Position numbers and translations under genes: made by a program. The notes below the pieces were generated by a model. It was given only the letters and a program-made list of their open reading frames with translations, was not told where the DNA came from and ran no database searches. Positions 15,937-24,745 of a stretch of DNA of 64,000 nt are shown in pieces. Location: NCBI RefSeq assembly GCF_018688235.1, contig NZ_CP061313.1:248001-312000 (forward strand), read 5' to 3'. The stretch's first letter is position 1. Every line of letters begins with the position of its first letter. Origin of the DNA: Polynucleobacter sp. AP-Nino-20-G2 (GTDB lineage Bacteria > Pseudomonadota > Gammaproteobacteria > Burkholderiales > Burkholderiaceae).

Positions 15937-16593
15937 TTATTTGCCTGCAGTTTGACGTTGCAAGATATTGGTGAACTCTTCAATAAAAGTTTCAAAGCGA
16001 ATAGAGAGGCGATCCACATCGGTGGCCGCGCGGTTGTAAGCCACCACTGCGGGGATCGCAGCAAACAGGCCGATAGCGGTGGCGATCAGGGCCTCGGCAA
16101 TACCAGGGGCTACAGCAGATAAGGTGGCGTTCTGTACGTTTGCCAGACCGCGGAAGGAGTGCATGATTCCCCATACTGTGCCAAACAGGCCGATATACGG
16201 GGATACAGAGCCTACTGAAGCCAAGAATGGGAGATTAGCCTCTAAGGCATCCATTTCCCGCTGGTAGGTGGCTTTCATGGCGCGGCGGGCGGCATCGATT
16301 TCACGGACTTTCATGAACTCTTGCATGCCTGCTTCGAAGATATGCTCCAAAACGGCATCGCTGCGGGTATTGCGTTGGGCGGCATCCAACAGCACCCCCA
16401 AGTCTCCACCAGACCAAAAGTCACGCTCAAAACGCTCGGTATCGCGTCTTACCCCCCGCAGAATGGCGGTTTTCTTAAAAATGATGGTCCATGAAGCTAC
16501 AGACATTCCCAGTAATAACAACATTACTAACTGGACTAATAGGCTGGCATTAAGGACTAGAGAGAGGAATGAGAGGTCTTGTGTAGGTGTCAT
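15937..16593 (-). CDS. tolQ: TolQ, proton channel subunit
   Basis: TolQ is the three-helix inner-membrane partner of TolR. The 218-residue protein has the first helix near residues 15-38, a long cytoplasmic region, and two further helices in the typical stretch LPFLASVGSVSPYIGLFGTVWGIMHSF and IAEALIATAIGLFAAIPAVVAYN. It is the first gene of the tolQRAB-pal-ybgF-queC run and is divergent from glyA, with 76 bases between the chosen starts. No ybgC thioesterase gene is placed upstream, unlike in some relatives. Confidence 0.95.
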   Translation of the reverse strand: MTPTQDLSFLSLVLNASLLVQLVMLLLLGMSVASWTIIFKKTAILRGVRRDTERFERDFWSGGDLGVLLDAAQRNTRSDAVLEHIFEAGMQEFMKVREIDAARRAMKATYQREMDALEANLPFLASVGSVSPYIGLFGTVWGIMHSFRGLANVQNATLSAVAPGIAEALIATAIGLFAAIPAVVAYNRAATDVDRLSIRFETFIEEFTNILQRQTAGK

Positions 16594-16669
16594 GGTGGAT
16601 TTTGTATGATGTAGGTTGATTTTACTAAGTTAATTCACTCAGCAATACAACTTGATCAGGATTATCACC

Positions 16670-17914
16670 ATGTTCGACCGCCAAAACACCTTAGCCAAAA
16701 CCGACCCAGAATTGTGGGCAGCGATTCAGAATGAGAATCAGCGTCAGGAGGACCATATTGAGCTGATCGCTTCTGAGAACTACACCTCTCCAGCTGTCAT
16801 GGCGGCCCAAGGCTCCCAGCTGACCAATAAGTACGCTGAAGGCTATCCAGGTAAGCGTTATTACGGTGGTTGTGAATTTGTGGACGTTGCTGAGCAATTG
16901 GCGATTGACCGTGTAAAAGCCCTCTTTGGTGCTGAAGCGGCAAACGTACAACCGCATTGCGGCGCGTCCGCCAACCAGGCAGTTTTCTTGGCCTTCTTGA
17001 AGCCTGGCGATACCTTTATGGGTATGAGCTTGGCCGAAGGTGGTCACTTGACTCACGGTATGGCATTGAACATGAGCGGTAAGTGGTTTAACCCAATCGC
17101 CTATGGCTTGGATAAGAACGAAGAGATTGACTACGAGCAAATGGAGCGTTTGGCTCGCGAGCACAAACCAAAATTGATCATTGCTGGCGCATCTGCTTAT
17201 TCCAAAAAGATCGATTTCGAGCGCATCGGCAAATTAGCCAAAGAGGTGGGCGCGATTTTCATGGTGGATATGGCTCACTATGCTGGCTTGGTTGCCGCTG
17301 GTGTGTATCCAAACCCAGTGCCACATGCTGACATTGTTACCTCTACTACCCACAAGAGTTTGCGCGGCCCACGTGGCGGCATCATCTTGATGAAGGCTGA
17401 GCACGAGAAAGCCATTAACTCTGCGGTATTCCCAGGCTTGCAAGGAGGTCCTTTGATGCATGTGATCGCTGCTAAGGCCGTGGCATTCAAAGAAGCGCAA
17501 GAAGCAAGCTTCAAGGACTATCAAAAGCAAGTAGTTGCCAATGCAAAAGCCTTGGCTGAAACATTGATTGAGCGTGGTCTGCGCATTGTGTCTGGTGGTA
17601 CAGACTCTCACGTGATGTTGGTGGACTTGCGCGCCAAGAAAATGACTGGCAAAGAAGCTGAGCGTGTATTGGGTGAAGCACACATTACTTGCAACAAAAA
17701 TGGCATTCCAAATGATCCAGAAAAACCAATGGTGACTAGCGGTATTCGTTTGGGTTCACCAGCGATGACAACGCGTGGCTTTAAAGAAGCTGAAGCACGT
17801 CAAGTCGGTCATTTCATTGCGGATGTTTTGGACAATCCAAATGATGCTGACAATATCGCTAAGGTGCGCGCTCAAGTTGCAGAGTTGACAAAGCGTTTTC
17901 CGGTCTACGGCTAA
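16670..17914 (+). CDS. glyA: Serine hydroxymethyltransferase
   Basis: GlyA interconverts serine and glycine with tetrahydrofolate and is the main source of one-carbon units. The PLP-binding lysine lies in STTHKSLRGPRGG, at residue 229 when the start is the ATG at 16670. This matches the classical numbering and supports that start over a TTG six codons upstream. Other signatures are HIELIASENYTS, YAEGYPGKRYYGGCE and GVYPNPVPHADIVT. The 414-residue length is normal. nrdR follows 40 bases downstream, an arrangement seen in many Burkholderiales. Confidence 0.97.
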   Translation: MFDRQNTLAKTDPELWAAIQNENQRQEDHIELIASENYTSPAVMAAQGSQLTNKYAEGYPGKRYYGGCEFVDVAEQLAIDRVKALFGAEAANVQPHCGASANQAVFLAFLKPGDTFMGMSLAEGGHLTHGMALNMSGKWFNPIAYGLDKNEEIDYEQMERLAREHKPKLIIAGASAYSKKIDFERIGKLAKEVGAIFMVDMAHYAGLVAAGVYPNPVPHADIVTSTTHKSLRGPRGGIILMKAEHEKAINSAVFPGLQGGPLMHVIAAKAVAFKEAQEASFKDYQKQVVANAKALAETLIERGLRIVSGGTDSHVMLVDLRAKKMTGKEAERVLGEAHITCNKNGIPNDPEKPMVTSGIRLGSPAMTTRGFKEAEARQVGHFIADVLDNPNDADNIAKVRAQVAELTKRFPVYG

Positions 17915-17954
17915 GCAAGCAATTAACGAAACTTAAACGTAAAGAAGAGCTGCA

Positions 17955-18401
17955 TTGCGCTGCCCCTTTTGCCATAACGACGATACCCAGGTACTCGATA
18001 CCAGGGTATCGGACGAGGGCGATACCATTCGCCGCCGCCGCCGTTGCGCCAAATGTGACAAGCGCTTTACGACCTACGAGCGTGTAGAACTAGTTCTACC
18101 GGCGATTGTTAAAAAGAACGGTAGCCGCGTTGAATACAGTCATGACAAGCTAGTAAGCTCGGTAAAGCTGGCCTTACGCAAGCGCCCCGTATCTTCTGAC
18201 TCTGTTGATGAATCCATCGCCCGCATTGAAGAGAAGCTACTCAGCTTAGGCGAGAAAGAAATCCCGAGTGAACGCGTTGGTGAGCTTGTGATGCGTGAGC
18301 TCAAGCGCTTAGATAAGGTAGCCTACATTCGCTTTGCTTCAGTCTATCGAAGCTTCGCTGATATTGAATCCTTTGAGAGTGCGCTCAAGGAGTTGAAATA
18401 G
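17955..18401 (+). CDS. nrdR: Transcriptional repressor NrdR
   Basis: NrdR represses ribonucleotide reductase genes in response to bound nucleotides. The 148-residue protein begins MRCPFCHNDDTQVLDTR with a TTG start codon after a GAAGAG ribosome-binding site. It shows the zinc ribbon (Cys3, Cys6 and the CAKC pair near residue 31) and the ATP-cone domain (LVLPAIVKKNGSRVEYSHDKLVSSVKLALRKRPVS). The TTG start is well supported because the family always begins at this residue. It lies just downstream of glyA. Confidence 0.95.
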   Translation: MRCPFCHNDDTQVLDTRVSDEGDTIRRRRRCAKCDKRFTTYERVELVLPAIVKKNGSRVEYSHDKLVSSVKLALRKRPVSSDSVDESIARIEEKLLSLGEKEIPSERVGELVMRELKRLDKVAYIRFASVYRSFADIESFESALKELK

Positions 18402-18478
18402 ATCCATTGGCAATGGTTTTTGCTTAACCGCTACCAAAGGTTTAGGAATTCTAGGTAAGGTTATGTTTTTTCATAACC

Positions 18479-18796
18479 TTACAAAATAACTTCCAACCCT
18501 TTTCGTTCAATTAAAGATAAAAGTTTTAAAGACGTCCCGCTCGGTTTTTTATCGCCAGCCTCCCATTTTTGAATGGTCGATAGGCTGGTGTTCATGGCCA
18601 ATGCGAAAACAGCCTGACTCAAGTAGGTTTTGCTTCGTAGCTGCTTGATTCGCTTGGCAGTCATCGGTTTTACCTCTAAATGTCTTAAAGCCTCAAACTC
18701 CTCCATGCTTTTCTTGGTAATGACACCGGCTTTGTGAAGACCTCTCACGGTATCTGTCATCTCTTCAATAATTCGACTTTTTGTTTTATTTAACAT
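18479..18796 (-). CDS. Helix-turn-helix antitoxin of a RelE-type pair
   Basis: A 105-residue DNA-binding protein with a C-terminal helix-turn-helix (TYLSQAVFALAMNTSLSTIQKWEAGDKKPSGTSLKLLSLIERKG), typical of antitoxins that follow RelE/HigB-like toxins. The N-terminal half is helical and may wrap the toxin. Its start lies just after the toxin gene on the same strand. If the frameshift in that toxin were repaired, the two genes would overlap by 11 bases. It is intact even though its partner appears broken. Confidence 0.8.
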   Translation of the reverse strand: MLNKTKSRIIEEMTDTVRGLHKAGVITKKSMEEFEALRHLEVKPMTAKRIKQLRSKTYLSQAVFALAMNTSLSTIQKWEAGDKKPSGTSLKLLSLIERKGLEVIL

Positions 18797-19165
18797 TATT
18801 TGTTAGCTCTCCGGTCAGGATTACTTCTTCGATATCTTGATCAGTCAGGCATAGCAGCCTACTTGCTGCGCCTTTAAATGAATCAACTCATCATCGTCAA
18901 TATTGCCTTTTTCATTCTTTGCAAAACCAAACAGAAAAAACCATTTTCTAGATAACTTTCCCGCCACCAATGTTCTGGCGCCAGCTCTTTTGCTCATGCC
19001 CGGTAAAGCAATTCTTTTCTTAAATACGTTTCCGCCAAGATCTGCATTAATGAGGCCGGCCTCCATCTCAGCAATTGCGAAGAGTGGATCTTGATCTTTC
19101 AGCTCGGTTTTTCTCATCCACTTAGCAAAATTTTTTGTCTTGAAGGCACGTTTTTTGGTCATCAA
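18786..19165 (-). pseudogene. RelE-like toxin gene with a frameshift near its 3' end
   Basis: The 5' part (19165 down to about 18870) encodes a RelE-like toxin: KNFAKWMRKTELKDQDPLFAIAEMEAGLINADLGGNVFKKRIALPG, RTLVAGKLSRKWFFLFGFAKNEKGNI and DDELIHLKA. The frame then runs into a stop at 18845 (..QQVGCYA). In the neighbouring frame the sequence continues as ASRLLCLTDQDIEEVILTGEL and stops at 18786, which is the expected end for this family (L--LTD--I---L-TGEL). One base therefore seems to be missing near 18868. Either the toxin is inactivated, or the read has an error there. Confidence 0.75.
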
Positions 19166-19216
19166 AAACTATACCACTAAGTACGCTAGTTAAATAATAC
19201 CCCTTTCCTGACAAAG

Positions 19217-19246
19217 AAAAAGGGGCTGCAAGTGCAGCCCCTTTTT
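19217..19246. terminator. Bidirectional terminator downstream of adk
   Basis: A near-perfect hairpin, AAAAAGGGGCTGCA / TGCAGCCCCTTTTT, GC-rich in the centre with A- and T-tracts on either side. On the minus strand it begins 20 bases after the adk stop codon. It separates adk from the toxin pair further along the same strand. Confidence 0.88.
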
Positions 19247-19265
19247 TAAATGGTAATAGTAGGAG

Positions 19266-19931
19266 TTATTTAAGCTCTGCAAAGATTGAAGCAGTGATAT
19301 CTTCAACGCTACCCGTACCGCTGACTTTGCGATAGGCTGGCGCCTTCACCTTGTCGGCAGGGCTGCTTTGCGTAGCCCAAGTCGAGTAGTACTCAACCAG
19401 TGGACGTGTCTGGTCGTTATATACCTGTAAACGCTTGCGAACCGTTTCTTCTTTGTCGTCATCACGCTGAATCAAAGCTTCACCAGTGACATCATCTTTA
19501 CCTTCCACTTTGGGTGGGTTGAAGGTGACATGATAGGTGCGACCTGAGGCCGGATGTACACGACGACCGCTCATGCGATCAATGATGGCATCAAATGGCA
19601 CATCGATTTCGAGAACGTAATCGATTGGCACGCCAGCATCTTTCATCGCTTGTGCTTGAGGAATGGTTCTTGGGAAGCCATCAAATAAATAGCCTTTGCT
19701 GCAATCAGGCTGAGTGAGGCGATCTTTGACCAAGCCGATGATGATGTCATCAGATACAAGGCCACCTGCATCCATAATCTTTTTAGCGGCAATGCCGAGT
19801 TCAGTTCCCGCTTTTACAGCAGCGCGCAACATGTCGCCTGTTGAGATTTGTGGAATTGCAAATTTTTCGCAAATGAACTGAGCTTGAGTTCCTTTGCCAG
19901 CACCTGGTGCACCGAGCAGAATCAACCGCAT
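19266..19931 (-). CDS. adk: Adenylate kinase
   Basis: Adenylate kinase converts AMP and ATP to two ADP. The 221-residue protein has the P-loop GAPGAGKGT at residues 7-15, the AMP-binding STGDMLR, DGFPRTIPQA and the RMSGRRVHPASGRTYH segment of a long LID domain without zinc cysteines. Length is normal for the long bacterial type. It follows kdsB by 104 bases on the same strand. Confidence 0.97.
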   Translation of the reverse strand: MRLILLGAPGAGKGTQAQFICEKFAIPQISTGDMLRAAVKAGTELGIAAKKIMDAGGLVSDDIIIGLVKDRLTQPDCSKGYLFDGFPRTIPQAQAMKDAGVPIDYVLEIDVPFDAIIDRMSGRRVHPASGRTYHVTFNPPKVEGKDDVTGEALIQRDDDKEETVRKRLQVYNDQTRPLVEYYSTWATQSSPADKVKAPAYRKVSGTGSVEDITASIFAELK

Positions 19932-20035
19932 TGTTTTCCCCTTAGAAGACCTTCATTGTCCCGTATTTTTTCGGGTTCCTTTGTTACCAATTCCTAGGAT
20001 TATCCCCGAGAACCCTTAAGGCGCTGGATTATGGG

Positions 20036-20818
20036 TCAGGCGCCCAAGATGCGGCGGACTCGCTCCAGGTCTTCGGCCGTATCCACCCCAGCTGGCGGGG
20101 CTTCAGTGGCGGTATGCACGGCAATGCGGTAGCCATTCCAGAGGGCGCGAAGCTGCTCTAGCGCTTCTGCCTGCTCAGGTGGAGCTGGCTCAAGCCGGCT
20201 GTACGCCTGCAAAAAGTCAGCCCGATAGGCGTAGATCCCTAAATGGCGTAAATGCGTCACGGATTGCTCAGTACTTGGATCGCGCACAAACGGAATGCTC
20301 GCTCTGGAGAAGTACAGGGCCTCGCCAGAGCGGTTGAGAACCACCTTAACGACATTGGGATTAGTGATTTCAGCCTCATCCGTAATAGGTACCGCTACGG
20401 TTGAGATGGCGCAAGCGGGGTGATCAGCTAGAGACTGGGCAACCTGGTTAATGAGTTCTGGAGGAATGAGGGGCTCATCGCCCTGCACATTCACAACCAG
20501 AGTATTTGCTGGCAGCTTTAGCAATTGTGCAACTTCTGCAATGCGATCGGTTCCTGTTGGATGATCTGGGCTGGTTAGCAGGCACTCAATACGGTGCTCA
20601 TCACAGGCTGCTTGTATTTCAGGAGAGTCTGTTGCGACTACAACGCTTTGCGCTAAAGATTGCTGGGCACGTTCAGCAACACGGATCACCATGGGTTTGC
20701 CGCCAATATCGGCTAGCGGCTTGCGCGGCAAACGCGTGGAGCCCAGTCTTGCTGGAATAACTACCAGAAATTCAGGGGGCTTGGGGCTCATGGACGAAGA
20801 TGAATTATTGACATTCAT
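20036..20818 (-). CDS. kdsB: CMP-KDO synthetase
   Basis: KdsB activates 3-deoxy-D-manno-octulosonate with CTP for lipopolysaccharide core synthesis. The 260-residue protein has VVIPARLGSTRLPRKPLADIGGKPMV near its start, VVATDSPEI, and VVNVQGDEPLIPPELI. The first ATG at 20818 overlaps the upstream Trm112-like gene by 14 bases. A second in-frame ATG at 20791 (MSPKPPEFLVV) would leave a short gap and is a good alternative start, because the nine extra residues are low-complexity (NVNNSSSS). Confidence 0.96.
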   Translation of the reverse strand: MNVNNSSSSMSPKPPEFLVVIPARLGSTRLPRKPLADIGGKPMVIRVAERAQQSLAQSVVVATDSPEIQAACDEHRIECLLTSPDHPTGTDRIAEVAQLLKLPANTLVVNVQGDEPLIPPELINQVAQSLADHPACAISTVAVPITDEAEITNPNVVKVVLNRSGEALYFSRASIPFVRDPSTEQSVTHLRHLGIYAYRADFLQAYSRLEPAPPEQAEALEQLRALWNGYRIAVHTATEAPPAGVDTAEDLERVRRILGA

Positions 20819-20984
20819 CAGCGGTCAAGCTGCGTGCTTCTTCCACCAACATGACCGGGATGTCATTGCGGATTGGATAAGCTAAGCGATCCGCTTTGCA
20901 AATAAGCTCATGTTTCTCGCTATCTAAATACAAAGTGCTTTTGCATAAAGGGCAAACCAAAATATCGAGTAAGCGCTTGTCCAT
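20805..20984 (-). CDS. Trm112/YcaR-family small zinc protein
   Basis: A 59-residue protein, MDKRLLDILVCPLCKSTL..., that lies in the gap between lpxK and kdsB. The family pattern is clear: CPLC at residues 11-14, a third cysteine in ELICKADRLAYPI and the ending IPVMLVEEAR. Eukaryotic Trm112 is an activating subunit of methyltransferases, and the bacterial homologues have no settled role. The position between lpxK and kdsB is widely conserved in proteobacteria. The 3' end overlaps kdsB by 14 bases. Confidence 0.9.
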   Translation of the reverse strand: MDKRLLDILVCPLCKSTLYLDSEKHELICKADRLAYPIRNDIPVMLVEEARSLTADECQ

Positions 20985-21000
20985 GTCTAATCTTTATTGT

Positions 21001-22092
21001 TTATAAGGTGTATTGATTGGGATCGGGTCTTTGCAAAATCGATTGCAACCAGTCGGCTAAAGCATTCGGTAGATCTAAAGTCATTGGTACCACCCAGATA
21101 CGCTCATCCTGTGTTGAGGAGCATTTTACGGCATCCTTCTCCGTAATCAGAATGCATTCCGAATTGATGGCGTTGAAAAACTCTGGAGTGAAGGTACTGT
21201 GATCGGGTAAGCCAATCGATTTAGCGGCAATACCTTGTTTGAGCAAATCATCGAAAAAGCGTTGAGGATTACCAATCGCTGCAATGGCAGTGATTTTGTT
21301 GGGGAGGTAGGTGTCAGCGATTGCAGCTAGTGACTGAGTGTTACTAGGATTGACGAGTTGATAAGGTATTCCTAATTGCGCGCCTAAGGTAAATGCGCGT
21401 CTTCCTAAGAAATACTCATCTACCGCCTTGGCTGAACTGCCAACCCCAGTCATGAGAGTTGCATCGCGTTCGCGTGTCGCAGGCTCACGTAGTGGGCCAG
21501 CTGGCAATAAGAAGCCGTTGCCTTCACCGCGAGCATCTCGCACCACGAATTCAATATCACGCCCACCTTCACGCGCGGGCCAACGAGCAAGGCTGCGATG
21601 CTGCAGACCATCATCACTGATGATGACGTTGATTGAAGGATCTTGTTTGAGGAGCGCGCGAATACTCTCAACCCGTTTTGGATAGACCCAAATCGGAAAT
21701 TGATTTTTCGTACGTTTAGCAATGAGCACTGGTTCATCACCCACTACCGTAGGATCAGAATCACTCTGCACTGGAGTGGGCGCGCTCAATGTTCCTGCGC
21801 CATAACCTCTGCTAATAATTGCAGGCTTCCATCCCATGCGAGATAAGCGTTCAGCTAAAGCAATCACAATGGGTGTTTTGCCTGTGCCGCCTACGCGGAT
21901 ATTGCCCACAATAATCACAGGAACTGATTGTGGTTTTCTTCCGCTAATTCCGAGATCATTCATGAGATCAAGGATGCGATTAACTAAGCCATAGGCCCAA
22001 GATAGCGGCCATAGCAGTAGGCTGGTAGGACCACGTCTCTCCCAAAACTTGGGCGCTTTCTTGAAGCGAGTGGTAGATTTAGTAGCTGGCAT
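21001..22092 (-). CDS. lpxK: Tetraacyldisaccharide 4'-kinase
   Basis: LpxK phosphorylates the 4' position of the lipid A disaccharide at the inner face of the cytoplasmic membrane. The 363-residue protein has a membrane-associated N terminus (SLLLWPLSWAYGLVNRIL), the Walker A loop GNIRVGGTGKT at residues 63-73, and the motifs VGDEPVLIAKR and IISDDGLQHRSLARWPAREGGRDIEFVV. It sits in the order ExbB, ExbD, LpxK, Trm112-like, KdsB, a frequent grouping of lipid A genes in betaproteobacteria. Confidence 0.95.
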   Translation of the reverse strand: MPATKSTTRFKKAPKFWERRGPTSLLLWPLSWAYGLVNRILDLMNDLGISGRKPQSVPVIIVGNIRVGGTGKTPIVIALAERLSRMGWKPAIISRGYGAGTLSAPTPVQSDSDPTVVGDEPVLIAKRTKNQFPIWVYPKRVESIRALLKQDPSINVIISDDGLQHRSLARWPAREGGRDIEFVVRDARGEGNGFLLPAGPLREPATRERDATLMTGVGSSAKAVDEYFLGRRAFTLGAQLGIPYQLVNPSNTQSLAAIADTYLPNKITAIAAIGNPQRFFDDLLKQGIAAKSIGLPDHSTFTPEFFNAINSECILITEKDAVKCSSTQDERIWVVPMTLDLPNALADWLQSILQRPDPNQYTL

Positions 22093-22113
22093 TAAAAGTA
22101 ATTTAAATGCTTT

Positions 22114-22581
22114 TTACTTCTTTGTCTGACTGCTGAAAACAATATTGGATAGATTGGCATCGCGAGCAGCTTCTAGGGCGCTCATGACTGCTTGATGGGG
22201 TGCTCTCGCATCCGCATCGATATTGACTTGAATGTTGTTCTCTTTATTCGCGCTGTTCTGATTTAACAGGTTCAGTGCATTGCTGAGTTGACTGCGGTCA
22301 GTGACTTTCCCATTGACTGCAAAGCGTCCATCGCGACTTACCGCAATATGAATTTGCTTGACTTCAGTTTGGCTGGCTGCACCATTGGCAGTTGGAAGGG
22401 TGATTGCTAGTTCTTGATAGCGCGTAAAGGTAGTGGAGATCATCAAGAAGATGAGTACTACCAAGAGCACATCAATAAAAGGAATGAGATTGATCTCCGG
22501 CTCTACCGGAGTGGATTTCACGCCCAGCGAAAATCGACTCTGATGATTCTGACGGCCAAGACCATTGTTGAGCCAACTCAT
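22114..22581 (-). CDS. ExbD/TolR-family biopolymer transport protein
   Basis: A 155-residue inner-membrane protein with one helix (FIDVLLVVLIFLMISTTFT), preceded by the conserved EPEINLIPFIDV segment that holds the motor aspartate. The C-terminal part is a small periplasmic domain. It overlaps the ExbB-like gene by four bases and is 21 bases from lpxK. This is a second ExbB-ExbD type motor in addition to TolQR at 15.5-16.6 kb. In this genetic context it is often found upstream of lpxK, with an unproven role in envelope transport. Confidence 0.9.
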   Translation of the reverse strand: MSWLNNGLGRQNHQSRFSLGVKSTPVEPEINLIPFIDVLLVVLIFLMISTTFTRYQELAITLPTANGAASQTEVKQIHIAVSRDGRFAVNGKVTDRSQLSNALNLLNQNSANKENNIQVNIDADARAPHQAVMSALEAARDANLSNIVFSSQTKK

Positions 22582-23219
22582 TTTGAAGTGGCGGAGTTGG
22601 GGTACAACTTCTTAAACAGCTGACGAGTAAATTCTTCACACTCATGTTGACGTTGATTAGCCATCGCACGTAAGCCACGCCATGCAGCTAATGCTGGAAT
22701 GGCAATCAGTAATCCAAATGCGGTGTTGTAGAGCGCTACAGAAATGCCATGGGCTAGCTGTTGTGGGCTGCCGGCGCCACCACTAATGGCGCCTTGGCTG
22801 CCAAAGATCTCAATCATGCCCACCACAGTGCCAAAGAGGCCAAGCAGGGGTGCCACAGTAGCAATCGTCGCCAATGCGCCAAGATAGCGATCAAGCTTTA
22901 AACAAGTAGCTTGCGCGCTAGCTTGTAATTCTTCTAAGGCGTCATCTGCAGAGCTGCCAGCGGTCTTCTCGCGCAGGATGCAGGCAAAGAGCGACCCTAC
23001 CGGAGTAAGCTGGCTAACAGTCGTGATTTCTGCTTCAGTCACGCTTTTTTGCTGGGCAAGGGTGTTTGCCAACCCAAAGACGGTTTCCAGGCTGTCTTTG
23101 GGAAAAATATGAATTTGGCGCAAATACCAGGCTCGCTCGAGCATGATGGCTAGGCCAATAATGGAGATGATGAGGAGTGGCCAGATAGGCCAGCCGGCAG
23201 ACAGTAAGATTGAGTACAT
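22578..23219 (-). CDS. MotA/TolQ/ExbB-family proton channel protein
   Basis: A 213-residue three-helix membrane protein. The first helix is near residues 10-27 (WPLLIISIIGLAIML). The second and third are in the conserved stretches LATIATVAPLLGLFGTVVGMIEIF and ISVALYNTAFGLLIAIPALAAW. It is the first gene of the exbB-exbD-lpxK-trm112-kdsB run. Its promoter should lie in the 314-base gap shared with xseA. Confidence 0.92.
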   Translation of the reverse strand: MYSILLSAGWPIWPLLIISIIGLAIMLERAWYLRQIHIFPKDSLETVFGLANTLAQQKSVTEAEITTVSQLTPVGSLFACILREKTAGSSADDALEELQASAQATCLKLDRYLGALATIATVAPLLGLFGTVVGMIEIFGSQGAISGGAGSPQQLAHGISVALYNTAFGLLIAIPALAAWRGLRAMANQRQHECEEFTRQLFKKLYPNSATSK

Positions 23220-23533
23220 AAGCTCAGTACTTTAGCTGAATTAAAAACCCGTTTTCTGAAAGTCAGCCTGTGGATAACTCTGTGCAAAACTTTCTAGGAA
23301 ATGGCTTGTAAGTCCTTGATTGATCGTGAGAGCGCCTTATTTTGGGGGAATTTACTCAAAATTGGGCGTAATAATTTATGATATAAATCAATAAGATAGA
23401 GATTATCTGTTGGATTTATGAGACGATTCGGGTCAGTAATTACTTACTTATAGTACTTAGCCCCAATGCAAATTGGCTTCTGTGGATATTTATTGCCCTC
23501 CAAGCCTGATGGTTCTGTAGAAAAAGAGAAAAA
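23220..23533. other. Divergent intergenic region between exbB and xseA
   Basis: No gene is supported here. The region is AT-rich and must hold divergent promoters for the exbB operon and xseA. A perfect DnaA-box-like nonamer, TGTGGATAA (complement of TTATCCACA), lies at 23269-23277, and a one-mismatch copy, TGTGGATAT, at 23481-23489. Confidence 0.5.
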
Positions 23534-24745
23534 ATGTCGGAAATATCAAGGGAAATTCTGAGTGTTGGCGATCTAAACCGCGCCATTGCGAGCTCTTTGG
23601 AGGAGCGCTTCGATACTGTATGGGTGAGCGGGGAGATTTCCAATTTCAAGGCATATGACAGTGGGCACTGGTACTTTTCACTCAAAGACGAGGAGGGGCA
23701 GATTCGGTGCGTGATGTTCCGAGGTCGCAATGGGCAGGTAGGTTTTATGCCCCAGTCTGGGGATTTAGTGGAGGTGGCTGCCAATCTGGGGTTTTATGTC
23801 CCGCGTGGAGATATCCAACTCACAGTGCAAAGCATGCGTCGCGCTGGAATGGGCGGTTTGTATGAAGCCTTCCTCAAGCTGAAAGCTAAATTGGCCAAAG
23901 AGGGTCTATTTGATGCTGAGAACAAGCGCCCCATTCCAAGTCATCCAAGAGCCATTGGTATCGTGACTTCGCCACAGGCGGCCGCTTTAAAAGATGTCTT
24001 AAGTACCCTAGCTAGAAGAGCGCCACATATTCCGATTGTGATTTATCCAACGTTGGTGCAGGGGCCAGATGCCCCCGCGGGGATTATTGCCGCACTCAAA
24101 GCGGCTGAACAAGAAAATGCGGTTGATGTCATTTTGATGGTGAGGGGTGGCGGCAGTATTGAGGACCTCTGGGCATTTAATGATGAGAAGTTGGCGTATG
24201 CGATTGCGCAATCACCTATTCCAATTGTCAGTGGTGTTGGTCATGAAACCGATGTCACGATTGCTGACTTTGTTGCTGACTTGCGAGCGCCGACCCCGAC
24301 GGGCGCGGCAGAGTTGGCGGCACCACGCCGCGATCAAATGTTGCAAGAGCTTGATGCCATCATGCAAGCGTTGTTGCAAAGAGTGAGCCAGCGTGTAGAG
24401 CGAGAAGCTCAAACCTTGGATCAATTGGCTTTGCGCTTAGGCCATGCTTTGCCGAACCCAGATCGCATGCGCGAACAAATCGCCAGTTGGCAACAACGAC
24501 TCAACCAAGCGTGGGCTGTGCGAGTAGAGGGCTGGAAGCGCAACCAAGGCCATTACCAATCTCAACTAGAAATGCTCAATCCTCAAAGAACGCTAGAGCG
24601 TGGCTACGCAGTCATCTTAAGTAAAGACGAGCAAGCAATGCATGCAGTACGCAATCCCAAAGAGCTCAATACTAAAGATGCATTCCAAGTGCGCTTGGCA
24701 GAAGGTCAGGTAGAGGTCGAGTTTTCAAAGATAAGGGTGGATTAA
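23534..24745 (+). CDS. xseA: Exodeoxyribonuclease VII large subunit
   Basis: XseA is the catalytic large subunit of an exonuclease that degrades single-stranded DNA from both ends. The 403-residue protein has an N-terminal OB-fold (VWVSGEISNFKAYDSGHWYFSLKDEEGQIRCVMF), the catalytic region IGIVTSPQAAALKDVLSTL, VDVILMVRGGGSIEDLWAFNDE and GVGHETDVTIADFVADLRAPTPTGAAE, and a C-terminal coiled coil (about 270-350). Length is at the short end of normal. The small subunit xseB is not next to it. Its stop overlaps the 3' end of a convergent higA gene by four bases. Confidence 0.95.
   Translation: MSEISREILSVGDLNRAIASSLEERFDTVWVSGEISNFKAYDSGHWYFSLKDEEGQIRCVMFRGRNGQVGFMPQSGDLVEVAANLGFYVPRGDIQLTVQSMRRAGMGGLYEAFLKLKAKLAKEGLFDAENKRPIPSHPRAIGIVTSPQAAALKDVLSTLARRAPHIPIVIYPTLVQGPDAPAGIIAALKAAEQENAVDVILMVRGGGSIEDLWAFNDEKLAYAIAQSPIPIVSGVGHETDVTIADFVADLRAPTPTGAAELAAPRRDQMLQELDAIMQALLQRVSQRVEREAQTLDQLALRLGHALPNPDRMREQIASWQQRLNQAWAVRVEGWKRNQGHYQSQLEMLNPQRTLERGYAVILSKDEQAMHAVRNPKELNTKDAFQVRLAEGQVEVEFSKIRVD

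Noticed and set aside
16691..17683. Two minus-strand frames of about 150 codons opposite glyA
   Set aside because: They are shadows of the strongly codon-biased glyA gene and have no family match.
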